Positions 43,005 through 51,174 of a stretch of DNA of 64,000 bases are shown here, in pieces (the first letter of the stretch is position 1; every line of letters starts with the position of its first letter). The notes beneath the pieces are model-generated. The model searched no databases and had not been told where the DNA came from. It saw only the letters and a program-made list of their open reading frames with translations. The translations under genes were made by a program, and so were the position numbers. This DNA is from Actinomycetota bacterium (GTDB taxonomy: Bacteria > Actinomycetota > Acidimicrobiia > IMCC26256 > PALSA-555): positions 98,671 through 162,670 of the forward strand of contig VGBR01000006.1 in assembly GCA_016870355.1 (NCBI GenBank), read 5' to 3'.

Positions 43005-43953
43005 CTCGATAGAGCACACTCTAACTATCGATACCCAGGTTGTCCACGAGGGGCGCCAACGCCGGGCCTCACAACGATCCCAGCCCGCGGAGCGGGTCGT
43101 GCGGGTGCTCGAGGCCCTGCGGGCCCACGCCGACGAGGGGCTGCGGTTCGCAGATGTCGCCCGGGCCGCGACCGTCAGCCAGGCGACGTGTCACGCCATC
43201 CTCACCACGCTCACCGACGCCGGGTACGTGAGCCGGGACGAGGTCACCAAGACGTACTCGTTGGGGTCGGCGCTGGTGCCCTTGGCCGCCGGCGCGGCGC
43301 GCTCGATGCGCTTCGCGCAATGCGTGCGCCCAGAGCTGGATGACCTCGCGGAGCGCACGGGGCTCGCGTGCTCGATCGCCGAGGCGGTCGGCGACTCGAT
43401 CACCATCGTCGCGGTGAGTGAGCCACCGGGCGCGGACGCTCCCGTCGGGGTGGGCACCAACATCCCGCTCGTGCCTCCGTTCGGTGCGATCCACGTCGCC
43501 TGGTCCGATCCGTCGGTGATCGACGCGTGGATCGCTCGGGCACCGAACGCGTTCACCGAGGCGCGGTTGCGTGAAGTGGTGGCGGACCATCGCCTCACCC
43601 ACGTCGCCGTCGCGCCGTACACGCCGGTCTCCGAGCGGGTGCGCGCGGCACTCACCGAGCTCGCGACGCACGAAGACTCCGCGGAGCTCCGCTCGCGCAC
43701 GCTAGAGCTGCTGTCGAGCGTCGACCGACTCGACTACCTGGCGCGTGACCTCGACGACAAGGAGACCGTCGCTGTCAACGCAATCACCGCGCCGGTGTTC
43801 GAGAACTCTCAGAAGGTCGCGTTCGTGGTTGGCGTGAGCATCGCCGAGCCCGACCTTCCCGCCGCGCGGCTGCGCGCGCTGGTGACCGAGCTCCACACGA
43901 CGACCCGTCGCATGACCGAGTCCATCGGCAATGTTGGAGGAGGCAATTCATGA
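42994..43953 (+). CDS. IclR-family transcriptional regulator
   Basis: The conserved body runs from about base 43081: HTH (AERVVRVLEALRAHADEGLRFADVARAATVSQATCHAIL, in part) followed by the effector domain with LDDLAERTGLACSIAEAVGDSITIVAVS and VPPFGAIHVAWSDP. The N-terminus is unclear. Between 42994 (GTG) and 43099 (GTG) there is no canonical in-frame start; the former overlaps the divergent gene by 11 bp, the latter truncates the HTH. The stop overlaps the UGSC-B ATG. It likely controls both arms in response to a small carboxylate. Confidence 0.82.
   Translation: MFDISIEHTLTIDTQVVHEGRQRRASQRSQPAERVVRVLEALRAHADEGLRFADVARAATVSQATCHAILTTLTDAGYVSRDEVTKTYSLGSALVPLAAGAARSMRFAQCVRPELDDLAERTGLACSIAEAVGDSITIVAVSEPPGADAPVGVGTNIPLVPPFGAIHVAWSDPSVIDAWIARAPNAFTEARLREVVADHRLTHVAVAPYTPVSERVRAALTELATHEDSAELRSRTLELLSSVDRLDYLARDLDDKETVAVNAITAPVFENSQKVAFVVGVSIAEPDLPAARLRALVTELHTTTRRMTESIGNVGGGNS
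43007..43030. promoter_or_regulatory. Palindromic operator candidate between divergent UGSC arms
   Basis: CGATAG (43007-43012) and CTATCG (43025-43030) form an inverted repeat with an internal AGAG-CACA-CTCT (43011-43022). It lies between the partner A start and the IclR gene and covers a TAGAGT box (minus strand). Probably bound by the IclR protein. Confidence 0.5.
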
Positions 43954-44504
43954 GCGCGACAAGCGACCTCATCACCATCCGACGTCCGACCGCGGTGCCG
44001 CCCCCGGCGAACCAGGCCCCGGCCTTTACGCTTGATGCGTCGCTGGCGGGCAAGACGATCGGTCTCCGCACGGATATGGCCTGGCGGTCGTGGCAGCTGA
44101 TCGCCGAGGAGTGGGCCCGCTTCCTCGAGCGGGATGGGGCGACGACGCTGCCCGTCGAGACCATGTCCCAGGTGGGCAAGGGCGGCCACGAGGACCGCAC
44201 GAGGATCGACACGTGGTCCGAGAAGGTGGACGGCGGGTTCGTCGGGCTCGGCACGTGCGGCTCGTGCACCTCGTTCACGATCCATGACTCGGTCACCCTC
44301 GAGCAGCACGAGAAGCCCGCGGTTGCGGTCGTCTGCTCGGAGTTCGAATCCCACGCGCGCAACATGGCGCGCTTCCTCGGACACGGCGACCTCAAGGTGC
44401 TGGTGATGCCGTATCCGCTAGAAGCCCGTCCCGACGACGAGCTGCGCCAGATCGCGCTCGAGTATTACCCGCAGGCGCTGGCGCTCTTGGGGGTGCAGTC
44501 ATGA
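43950..44504 (+). CDS. UGSC-family protein, copy B (CGSC motif)
   Basis: A 184-residue paralogue of copy A. The signature is LGTCGSCTSFTIHDSVTLEQ near residue 105. Before it stand KTIGLRTDMAWRSW and MSQVGKGGHEDRTRID, after it EKPAVAVVCSEFESHARNMA and MPYPLEARPDDEL. The N-terminal domain differs more from copy A than the motif region, consistent with a different substrate or partner. Overlaps both neighbours by 4 bp (IclR upstream, partner B downstream). Confidence 0.82.
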   Translation: MSATSDLITIRRPTAVPPPANQAPAFTLDASLAGKTIGLRTDMAWRSWQLIAEEWARFLERDGATTLPVETMSQVGKGGHEDRTRIDTWSEKVDGGFVGLGTCGSCTSFTIHDSVTLEQHEKPAVAVVCSEFESHARNMARFLGHGDLKVLVMPYPLEARPDDELRQIALEYYPQALALLGVQS

Positions 44505-45565
44505 CCGCGGTGCTGACGAGCGAGCAGGTGGAGGTCTCTGCGGATCCGGAGGCGTGGCACGCACGTTCGATCGAGGAACGATGGGGTGACGGTGCGCCGC
44601 TCATCCCGCCGACCGACGACCGTGTGCTCGCGATGCTGGCCGCGTCGCCGGAGCCCGCCGATCACGTGATCGGCGTGCTGCCGCCGCAGCACGGCGTTGC
44701 GACCATCGAGCTGTTGGCGATCAACGCGGTGCTGGCGGGATGTGAGCCGGCGGCGTTCCCCGTGGTGCTGGCCGCCATCGAAGCGATTCTCGAGCCGGGA
44801 TGGAACGCGTTCGGTCTCACGACGACGACGTCGAGCGTGTTCCCGATGTTGATCGTGAACGGCCCGTGCCGGGATGACCTCGGTATCGACTACCGCGCCG
44901 GGTGCATGGGCGGCGCGGGTGGACGCGGCTCGATGACGATCGGCCGCGCGGTCGCGCTTTGCTTGCGCAACATCGGTGGGCAGCGCGCGGGGGAGACGTC
45001 ACGGTCGGTGTTCGGCCAGCCCGCGCGCTTCGGCATGTGCTTCGGTGAATGGGAGGAGCGCTCGCCCTGGGCGTCGCTCGCACAGCGGGCGGGGTTCGGC
45101 GCGGATCTCGACGTCGTCACCGTTCACGGTGGCAAAGGCACCTATCCGCTCGCCGACATCCACAACGACGACCCACGCGATCTGCTGTACCTCATCGCCA
45201 AGAGCGTCGCCTTCCCGCTCAGCAACCTGTACCTGAGCGGCAACCCCGAGAACGGTCAGGTCGTGATCGCGATCAATCCGGTGTGGGCCGACCGCTTCGC
45301 CGTGCCGTTCCCCGAAGCCGAGCAGGTTCAGGAGTTCCTCTGGGAGCACGCCTGGCAGCCCATCGACCTCTGGCCGGCACACAACCAGCAGATGCTGCGT
45401 GACCGCGACCGGGTGGCCAACGATGGCAAGGTACGGCTCGTGGGGCGACCGGATCAGCTCGTGCCGGTGGTGTGCGGCGGCCTCGGGAGCCTGCACGCGG
45501 TGGCGCTGCCGAGCTTCGGTGAGAGTCAGCTCCAGCAGGCCGTCGTTCGGCGACCAAGCGCATGA
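44501..45565 (+). CDS. UGSC-partner protein, copy B (unknown function)
   Basis: A 354-residue paralogue of 41943-43004. Shared blocks: RWGDGAPLIPPTDDRVLAML, INAVLAGCEPAAFPVVL, MTIGRAVALCLRNIGG, GQPARFGMC and LPSFGES. Between them lies CMGGAGGRGS, absent from copy A. No nucleotide- or cofactor-binding fold is obvious. Its stop overlaps the NifU-like gene start, so it travels in the operon IclR-UGSC-partner-NifU-hydrolase. Confidence 0.7.
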   Translation: MTAVLTSEQVEVSADPEAWHARSIEERWGDGAPLIPPTDDRVLAMLAASPEPADHVIGVLPPQHGVATIELLAINAVLAGCEPAAFPVVLAAIEAILEPGWNAFGLTTTTSSVFPMLIVNGPCRDDLGIDYRAGCMGGAGGRGSMTIGRAVALCLRNIGGQRAGETSRSVFGQPARFGMCFGEWEERSPWASLAQRAGFGADLDVVTVHGGKGTYPLADIHNDDPRDLLYLIAKSVAFPLSNLYLSGNPENGQVVIAINPVWADRFAVPFPEAEQVQEFLWEHAWQPIDLWPAHNQQMLRDRDRVANDGKVRLVGRPDQLVPVVCGGLGSLHAVALPSFGESQLQQAVVRRPSA

Positions 45566-45819
45566 ACACGATCGACGAAGTGGCTGTCGGGGCCGCCGTC
45601 GACGAGCTCGACGCGCTGGTCCGAGCCGACGGCGCGAGCCTCAAGCTCGTCACCGCTGATCCAAAGACCGCACGCGTGAAAGTCGCACTCGACCTGAGCC
45701 AGGTCGAGTGCCTCGAATGCGTGCTGCCCACGGAGTTCCTGGAGCAGATGCTCACCGATGCGCTCGCGAAGCGGATCCGTGGGGAGTTCGAGCTCGTGCT
45801 GCAGGACCCACGGCGATGA
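45562..45819 (+). CDS. Small NifU C-terminal-like protein with CxxC
   Basis: An 85-residue protein resembling the Nfu/NifU C-terminal scaffold domain: alternating strand/helix, with VECLECVLP as the CxxC that in Nfu proteins binds a 4Fe-4S cluster, followed by LEQMLTDALAKRI. It lacks the classic GSCxxCP context, so metal binding is not certain. As part of the UGSC operon it may deliver electrons or sulfur/iron to the UGSC-partner complex (inference). Confidence 0.65.
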   Translation: MNTIDEVAVGAAVDELDALVRADGASLKLVTADPKTARVKVALDLSQVECLECVLPTEFLEQMLTDALAKRIRGEFELVLQDPRR

Positions 45820-46730
45820 CGCGCGCTCGGGTGGGGTGTGTGGCGCTGGTTACCGGGTTGCTCATCGCGCTGGTGCCGGTCACGCCCGCGAGGTCGACCG
45901 GCGCGAAGCCCGCGTTCACGACGTGGGACGAGACGTTCGTCGACGAGTCGCGCGTGACGCCGGAGGGTGCCGAGAGCGCGGGTGTACCGACGCGCACGCT
46001 CGAAACCGCGATCTATCGGCCGAAGGGCAAGGGGCCGTTCCCGCTCATCATGTTCTCGCACGGCTTGAGCGGACATCCCGAGAAGTTCACTGAGATCTTC
46101 GCGGTGTGGGCCGAGGCGGGCTACGTGGTCGCGGCGCCGGCCTTCCCGTTGACGAACGATCACGTGGCGTCGTCGGGCAGCAACATCCCCGACCTCCTCC
46201 AGCAACCGGCCGACGTGTCGTTCGTGCTCGACGAAGTGCTTGCGCTCGACAAGGAGCGCGGCAGCATGCTGTTCCGAGCGATCGACGAGACGCGGATCGG
46301 CGCGGCAGGACTCTCGCTGGGTGGCGCGACGACCTATGGCGTCGCGTTCAGCGCGTGCTGCCGCGATGAGCGACTCATCAGCGCGGCGGTGCTGAACGGC
46401 TTCGCGACGCCGATCGGAGACGATGGCGAGATCCAACTCGATGGGCACATCCCGCTGTTCATCGGCCATTCCGATACCGATCCGTTCCTCTCGTTCGAAT
46501 CGGCACGCGCGACGTTCGAGCGGGCGACCGCACCGGTGTGGTTCGTCACGTTCTTCGGTGCCTCCCACGCGACGCAGTGGGAGGACGCGGACACGCCGTA
46601 TGACACCATCGCCGAGCAGATCACGCTCGACTGGTGGGACGCGACGCTCAAGGGCAAGAAGAAGGCCTTCACCCGCCTCGAGCACGACGCCACCGTCGAA
46701 GGTCTCGCCTCGATCGAGGTGAAGGACTGA
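45816..46730 (+). CDS. Secreted alpha/beta-hydrolase (dienelactone-hydrolase/PAF-acetylhydrolase-like)
   Basis: A 304-residue exported hydrolase. Signal peptide VGCVALVTGLLIALVPVTPA ends near residue 27. The lid-and-core domain has the oxyanion region MFSHGLSGHPEKF, nucleophile elbow AAGLSLGGATTYG (Ser ~ residue 170), a candidate acid in GHSDTDPFL and His in GASHATQWE. The triad is therefore complete. Its ATG overlaps the NifU-like stop, placing this extracellular enzyme in the UGSC operon; it may liberate the substrate handled inside. Confidence 0.85.
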   Translation: MTRARVGCVALVTGLLIALVPVTPARSTGAKPAFTTWDETFVDESRVTPEGAESAGVPTRTLETAIYRPKGKGPFPLIMFSHGLSGHPEKFTEIFAVWAEAGYVVAAPAFPLTNDHVASSGSNIPDLLQQPADVSFVLDEVLALDKERGSMLFRAIDETRIGAAGLSLGGATTYGVAFSACCRDERLISAAVLNGFATPIGDDGEIQLDGHIPLFIGHSDTDPFLSFESARATFERATAPVWFVTFFGASHATQWEDADTPYDTIAEQITLDWWDATLKGKKKAFTRLEHDATVEGLASIEVKD

Positions 46731-46794
46731 ACAGCGGGTGTGGCGTCGCCGGGTGGAAGAGCTCCACCGTTGCGACACCAAGACCCGCTCTGGG

Positions 46795-48003
46795 TCAGCT
46801 GACGTTGCGGATGCGCTCGTCTCTGAAGGCCATGCTGGTGGCGCCGGCGGGCACCTTGTCGAGCCCGCCCGCGACGACGTCGACCTCGGGGCCGCAGGTT
46901 GCGGCGATCGGCGCCAGGAAGTCGAGGTCGAACCCGTAGACCTCGGCCGCCGTGCCCGCCAGCATTCGCTGCACCTCGACGGCATCGAGCCCGGCGAACG
47001 TCTTGCGGATCCCCTCTTCGGAGAAGGGGAACGTGCCCTCGGAGTGCGGGTAGTCGCTGCCCCACATGATGTGGCTCGCGCCACCGATCTTCTCTCTGCG
47101 CTCGCAATCGGAGCGGTGCAGGAAGCTCGCGGCGACGATGCAGTTGTCGTGCCAGTAGTCGCTCGGGCGGCGCTCGAGCATCTGCGGCTCGACGAACTTG
47201 AGCTCGCCGATGCCGCCGCGCTCGATCTGGTACTGGAACTGGTCCATCGTGCGCAGCGCATTGGCGATCCAGTCGCTGCCCTGCTCGGCCAGCACCAGGC
47301 GGAGGCCGGGGAGGCGGTCGAACACGCCGGAGAGGATCAGCGCCCACAGCGGCCGGTGCGAGAACCAGGTGACCTCCATCAGCCACATCGACAGCGATGC
47401 AGGGTAGATCCCGTAGTCGGGCGAGGCGCTGCCGCCGTGCGCCGCGATGAGCACGCCGCGTTCCTCGCACGCGCGCCACACCGGGTCGTGGTCGGGTGCA
47501 TGCAGCGGTGGGACCGGTACCCCCGGGGGCATGCCCGGGAGGAGGGCACCGCCGGTCAGCCCATGGTCGGCGATCCAGTGCACGTCGCGCACGGCTTCGT
47601 CGGTGTCGTTGAGGAGGATCTGGCCGACGCCGGCGCGACGGCCCGGGAGCTCGGCGCAGAACTCGGCGAGCCAGCGGTTGTGCGCGCGCAGCCCCGCGAG
47701 CCGGTGCTCGAACTCTTCGGGTGATGGCGACAGCGCGGTGAGGCCGCCTTTGGGGAAGAAGGGCGGGATGCTGTTCGGGTAGATCACTTCGGCGACGACG
47801 CCGTCGTCCTCGAGATCGCGAGTTCGGCGCCCGCTGTCCCAGTTGCGATCGGCATCGGGCCGCTCGAGGTCGCCGTACGGATTGACGAAGTGGTCCGCCC
47901 AGTCGTCGAAGTCGTCTTGGTAGCGCGACTCGAGATACGGCCGGTAGTCGCGCAGGTCGGCGCCGGCATGGCAGTCCGCCGAGATCACGATGTACCGGTC
48001 CAC
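46795..48003 (-). CDS. Amidohydrolase family 2 (PF04909) protein
   Basis: A 402-residue TIM-barrel metal hydrolase/decarboxylase. It opens with VISADCHAGADLRDY (metal-binding DxH), has IAAHGGSASPDYG and ends with IMWGSDYPHSEGTFPF, a conserved Asp-Pro-His block. This family includes ACMSD-like decarboxylases and 2-pyrone/gamma-resorcylate decarboxylases. The GTG at 48003 has TAGGGT 8 nt upstream on the minus strand, a leaderless start. It is one of three intact paralogues in this window. Confidence 0.88.
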   Translation of the reverse strand: MDRYIVISADCHAGADLRDYRPYLESRYQDDFDDWADHFVNPYGDLERPDADRNWDSGRRTRDLEDDGVVAEVIYPNSIPPFFPKGGLTALSPSPEEFEHRLAGLRAHNRWLAEFCAELPGRRAGVGQILLNDTDEAVRDVHWIADHGLTGGALLPGMPPGVPVPPLHAPDHDPVWRACEERGVLIAAHGGSASPDYGIYPASLSMWLMEVTWFSHRPLWALILSGVFDRLPGLRLVLAEQGSDWIANALRTMDQFQYQIERGGIGELKFVEPQMLERRPSDYWHDNCIVAASFLHRSDCERREKIGGASHIMWGSDYPHSEGTFPFSEEGIRKTFAGLDAVEVQRMLAGTAAEVYGFDLDFLAPIAATCGPEVDVVAGGLDKVPAGATSMAFRDERIRNVS

Positions 48004-48011
48004 GGATGCCC

Positions 48012-48035
48012 ACCCTACCCATTGAGCGTTAGGGT
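48012..48035. promoter_or_regulatory. Back-to-back divergent TAGGGT -10 boxes
   Basis: The minus-strand TAGGGT (48012-48017) serves the GTG at 48003, the plus-strand TAGGGT (48030-48035) serves a GTG at 48043, spacers 8 and 7 nt. The boxes are 12 bp apart, so each promoter covers the other's upstream region. Confidence 0.5.
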
Positions 48036-48042
48036 CTCGGGC

Positions 48043-48132
48043 GTGCCAAGCGAGCGACCGCGCCACACGTATCGTGCGGCGCAGCGAGCGGGGCCCGAGC
48101 GGCCCGGCGCCCTGCGCCGAGAGCGGAAGTGA
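48043..48132 (+). CDS. 29-codon leaderless upstream ORF coupled to the SDR gene
   Basis: GTG at 48043 opens a frame PSERPRHTYRAAQRAGPE..., rich in Arg, that ends with TGA at 48130-48132. The last four bases overlap the GTG start of the SDR (GTGA). A -10 box 7 nt upstream of the GTG makes it the first codon of the mRNA. It is probably a translated leader that delivers ribosomes to the SDR, which lacks its own promoter box. Confidence 0.45.
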   Translation: MPSERPRHTYRAAQRAGPERPGALRRERK

Positions 48133-49040
48133 AGGACCTGCCCGGGAAGGTCGCGGTGGTCACCGGCGGGGCGGGCGGCATCGGGCGAGCACTCGGCGAG
48201 CGGTTCGCGACCGAAGGCATGAAGGTGGTCCTCGCCGACATCGACGAGCCGGTGCTCGATGTCGCGGTCAAGGAGCTGCGGGACCGTGACCTCGAGGTGA
48301 TCGGCGCGGTCACCGACACGTCCGACTACGAGTCCGTCGAGCGGCTGCGCGATGCCACGCTGGACGCCTACGGCGCGGTGCACCTCGTCTGCAACAACGC
48401 AGGGATTCCGTCCGGCTCCGACGGGTACCAGTGGGAGCACCACCTCAACGACTGGCGTTGGGCCATCGACGTGAACGTGTTCGGCATCATCCACGGCATC
48501 AACGCCTTCGTGCCGACGCTCCTCGACCAGGGTGGGCCGGGTCACGTCGTGAACACGTCGTCGTCGAACGGCGCGTTCTACCCCCTCTACAACAGCGCGG
48601 TCTACTCGACGACCAAGGCCGCGGTCACCACGATCACCGAATGCCTCTGGGGGCAGCTGCGCGCGATCGATGCGCCGGTGACCGCATCGGTGCTGCTCCC
48701 CTCGACGAGGACGGGGGGCATCCTCAACACCGGCATCTTCCGACCGGGTCGGAACCGTCCCGAGCGCTACTCCCGACCGGGTCAGCCGCCGCTGGAGGGG
48801 CGCGACGCGCTCACCCCGACGATCGAGTCGTTGAAGGCGGCGGGCGAAGACATCAAGTTCGCCGACCTGAGCGAGGTCGCCGACGTCGCGCTCGAAGGCA
48901 TCCTCGAGGACCGATTCTGGATCACGATGCCGAACGCACGCGCGGCGGAGATGATCGACGCGCGTGCCGCGTCGATGCGCGACCGCACGTCACCCAACTA
49001 CCTCCTTGCCGCGTCCGGATGGAACGTCCCGAAGAAGTGA
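48129..49040 (+). CDS. Short-chain dehydrogenase/reductase
   Basis: A 303-residue classical SDR with GGAGGIGRALGERF, LADIDEPVL (Asp after beta-2, favouring NAD+), CNNAGIPSGSDGYQWEHHLNDW, NTSSSNGAF (Ser) and YSTTKAAV (Tyr-Lys). The extended C-terminal segment (RPGRNRPERYSRPGQPP) is typical of an SDR subgroup found beside PF04909 amidohydrolases. GTG start coupled to the upstream leader ORF. The next amidohydrolase begins 5 bp after its stop. Confidence 0.9.
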   Translation: MKDLPGKVAVVTGGAGGIGRALGERFATEGMKVVLADIDEPVLDVAVKELRDRDLEVIGAVTDTSDYESVERLRDATLDAYGAVHLVCNNAGIPSGSDGYQWEHHLNDWRWAIDVNVFGIIHGINAFVPTLLDQGGPGHVVNTSSSNGAFYPLYNSAVYSTTKAAVTTITECLWGQLRAIDAPVTASVLLPSTRTGGILNTGIFRPGRNRPERYSRPGQPPLEGRDALTPTIESLKAAGEDIKFADLSEVADVALEGILEDRFWITMPNARAAEMIDARAASMRDRTSPNYLLAASGWNVPKK

Positions 49041-49045
49041 TAAAG

Positions 49046-50353
49046 ATGAGCAAGCACTACGTGATCATCTCGGCCGACTGCCACGCCGGCCCGAGCTCGC
49101 CGGTGTATCGCGACTACCTCGATCCTGAGTTCCGTGCCGACTTCGACGAGGAGCTCGCCGAGCGCGACCGCATGATCGAGCAACGCCGCACCGCGGCCGG
49201 CGGTACCCAGTTCACGGGCGACGAGCAGTTCCAGGACGAATGGTTCGGCGAGGACGACGAGGGCAACAGCCTGCACGAGCTCGGGCTGCGCGGCGGGTGG
49301 GATGCGGCGACACGGGACAAGGAGCTCGACAACGACGGGGTGTGCGGCGAGGTCGTGTTCCCTGGTCCCGACGCGGTGACCGGCACGATGGGCGCGCCGT
49401 TCGGGGCCGGCTTCAACCCGGTGGTGACCCGCAGCGCGGAGCACCTGCTCGCCGGCGCCCGTGCCTACAACCGCTGGGGCGCCGAGCTGTGCAACGACAG
49501 CCCTGAACGACGGGTTGGACTGATCGTCGCGCCGATCGTCGACGACATCGACGGTTCGATCACCGAGATCCGCCGCGCGCACGGCGAGGGATTGACCGGT
49601 GGGGTGATCATCCCACCGCGGTGGGGTGACAAGCCGTCGTACACGAGCACGATCTACGACGCGGTGTGGGCGGTGTGCGAGGAGCTCTCGCTCCCGGTGC
49701 ACTGCCACTCCGGTCCCGCTCCGCACGAGGACTACGGCGAAGCGCCGGGGTGGATGAGCGTCTACGGCTTCGAGACCATCTTCTTCACCGCCCGTCCGCT
49801 CTGGTTCATGATGATGACCGGCGTGTTCGAACGCTTCCCGCGCCTCAAGATGGCCGTCACCGAAGCGGGCTGCTACTGGGCGGCTGACTTGCTGTGGCGA
49901 ATCGACATGATGGCGACGCGTGAGCACGGCATGCGCAAGCTCGTCGGCGCGACCGCCCCACTCAAGATGCTGCCGAGCGAGTACTTCGACCGGAACTGCG
50001 CGATCGGCGCGTCCAACACGCGTCGACGCGAGCTCGAGCGTCGCTACGAGATCGGCGTCGGCAACATCATGTGGGGCAACGACTTCCCACATCCCGAAGG
50101 CACGTGGCCGTACACCCGTGACTTCTTGAAGGACCGGTTCTGGGACATCCCCATCAACGAGACCGCGCAGATCCTCGGTCTCAACCAGGCCGAGTTCTAC
50201 GGGTTCGACGTCGACAAGCTCCAGACGATCGCCGACCGCATTGGCCCGACGCCCGCCGATCTCGGTCAGACCGATGACGACGCGCTCACCAAGTGGGACC
50301 GTTACAAGGAAGCTGGCCGACCCTGGCTGACCGGGATCGAAGTCCCGGCCTAA
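49046..50353 (+). CDS. Amidohydrolase family 2 (PF04909) protein
   Basis: A 435-residue paralogue of the 46795-48003 protein. Conserved elements are VIISADCHAGPSSPVYRDY, LPVHCHSGPAPHEDYG (His ligands) and IMWGNDFPHPEGTWPYT. An acidic/Gln-rich insert (residues ~45-75, with DEQFQDEWFGEDDEG) is not in the other copies. It is co-transcribed with the SDR and the acetoacetate-decarboxylase-like gene; together they suggest decarboxylation of a beta-keto or aromatic acid (inference). Confidence 0.88.
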   Translation: MSKHYVIISADCHAGPSSPVYRDYLDPEFRADFDEELAERDRMIEQRRTAAGGTQFTGDEQFQDEWFGEDDEGNSLHELGLRGGWDAATRDKELDNDGVCGEVVFPGPDAVTGTMGAPFGAGFNPVVTRSAEHLLAGARAYNRWGAELCNDSPERRVGLIVAPIVDDIDGSITEIRRAHGEGLTGGVIIPPRWGDKPSYTSTIYDAVWAVCEELSLPVHCHSGPAPHEDYGEAPGWMSVYGFETIFFTARPLWFMMMTGVFERFPRLKMAVTEAGCYWAADLLWRIDMMATREHGMRKLVGATAPLKMLPSEYFDRNCAIGASNTRRRELERRYEIGVGNIMWGNDFPHPEGTWPYTRDFLKDRFWDIPINETAQILGLNQAEFYGFDVDKLQTIADRIGPTPADLGQTDDDALTKWDRYKEAGRPWLTGIEVPA

Positions 50354-50362
50354 GGAGGACAC

Positions 50363-51133
50363 ATGATCCGTTACGCAGCGATGCCCGACGAGCCCGTGGT
50401 CGATGACGGCCCCGATGGCCCGAAGATCTGGTCGCGCAACCTCCTGGCGTTCTACGAGACCGATCCCGATCTCATCGCGTCCGTGCTGCCGAAGCCGCTC
50501 GAGCCCACCGAGCCGCACGTGCGGGTGAACATCGCGCAGGTCGACATGCCGACGGGTCCGCTCGGAGGCGGCATCGTGTCGGTGAAGTGCCGCCACGGTG
50601 ACGTCGAGGGCACGTACGACCTGTTGATGATCATGACGGTCGAGGGCGCGGTGCTCGGCGGACGCGAGACGTTCGGCGAGCCCAAGAAGGTGGGCGAGAC
50701 ATCTCTCCGCCACGACGACGGTGAGGTCGTTGGGGTCATGAGCCGCCAAGGTGTGGATCTCGTCCAGATCCGCGGGCGAATCGCCGAGACGTTGGAGCCC
50801 GTGGAGTTCAGTGAGCGCTACGCGTTCTACTTCAAGTTCTTGCTCGACCCGGCTGGCACCGGCTTCGACGGCGACCCGTCACTCGTGCACGTGCGTCGCA
50901 CGCAGGAAGACCGGCTGCGCGAGCGCATCGACGGCGAGATCATCCTGAAGGACTCACCGTTCGATCCGGTCGCCGACCTTCCGGTGCGCAAGGTGCTGGA
51001 GATCATCTACACCGAGAGCAACCAGACCCAGACCGGCCAGATCGTCGGCACCGTCCCGTCCGACTGGGTCTGGCCCTACCGCCACCAGCGCTACGACGGC
51101 CTCATCGCCCGGCTGCAGCCGGTGGGGCGTTAG
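50363..51133 (+). CDS. Acetoacetate decarboxylase family protein
   Basis: A 256-residue ADC-like beta-cone. The Schiff-base motif is intact: GGRETFGEPKKVGE carries the Lys-Lys pair corresponding to Lys115/Lys116 of the clostridial enzyme. Upstream, VKCRHGDVEGTYDLLMIMTVEGA fits the family. ADC relatives outside Clostridium catalyse aldol/dehydration or decarboxylation of varied keto acids. It begins 9 bp after the amidohydrolase stop with an AAGGAGG ribosome site. Confidence 0.88.
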   Translation: MIRYAAMPDEPVVDDGPDGPKIWSRNLLAFYETDPDLIASVLPKPLEPTEPHVRVNIAQVDMPTGPLGGGIVSVKCRHGDVEGTYDLLMIMTVEGAVLGGRETFGEPKKVGETSLRHDDGEVVGVMSRQGVDLVQIRGRIAETLEPVEFSERYAFYFKFLLDPAGTGFDGDPSLVHVRRTQEDRLRERIDGEIILKDSPFDPVADLPVRKVLEIIYTESNQTQTGQIVGTVPSDWVWPYRHQRYDGLIARLQPVGR

Positions 51134-51174
51134 GTCGCTCGACCCTTCCGAACGCCCGTACGGGCCGCCCGACG

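Noticed and set aside
42994..43099. ATC at 43027 as IclR start
   Set aside because: No TAnnnT box lies at the right distance upstream, unlike the ATC candidates at 30932 and 33552, so it was not used.
41410..44504. Selenocysteine in the UGSC proteins
   Set aside because: The first codon of both CGSC motifs is TGC, not TGA, so these are Cys forms and no SECIS element is needed.
48998..50749. 583-codon minus-strand frame over the amidohydrolase
   Set aside because: Antisense shadow with His/Arg/Val-rich composition; the plus-strand gene has full motifs.
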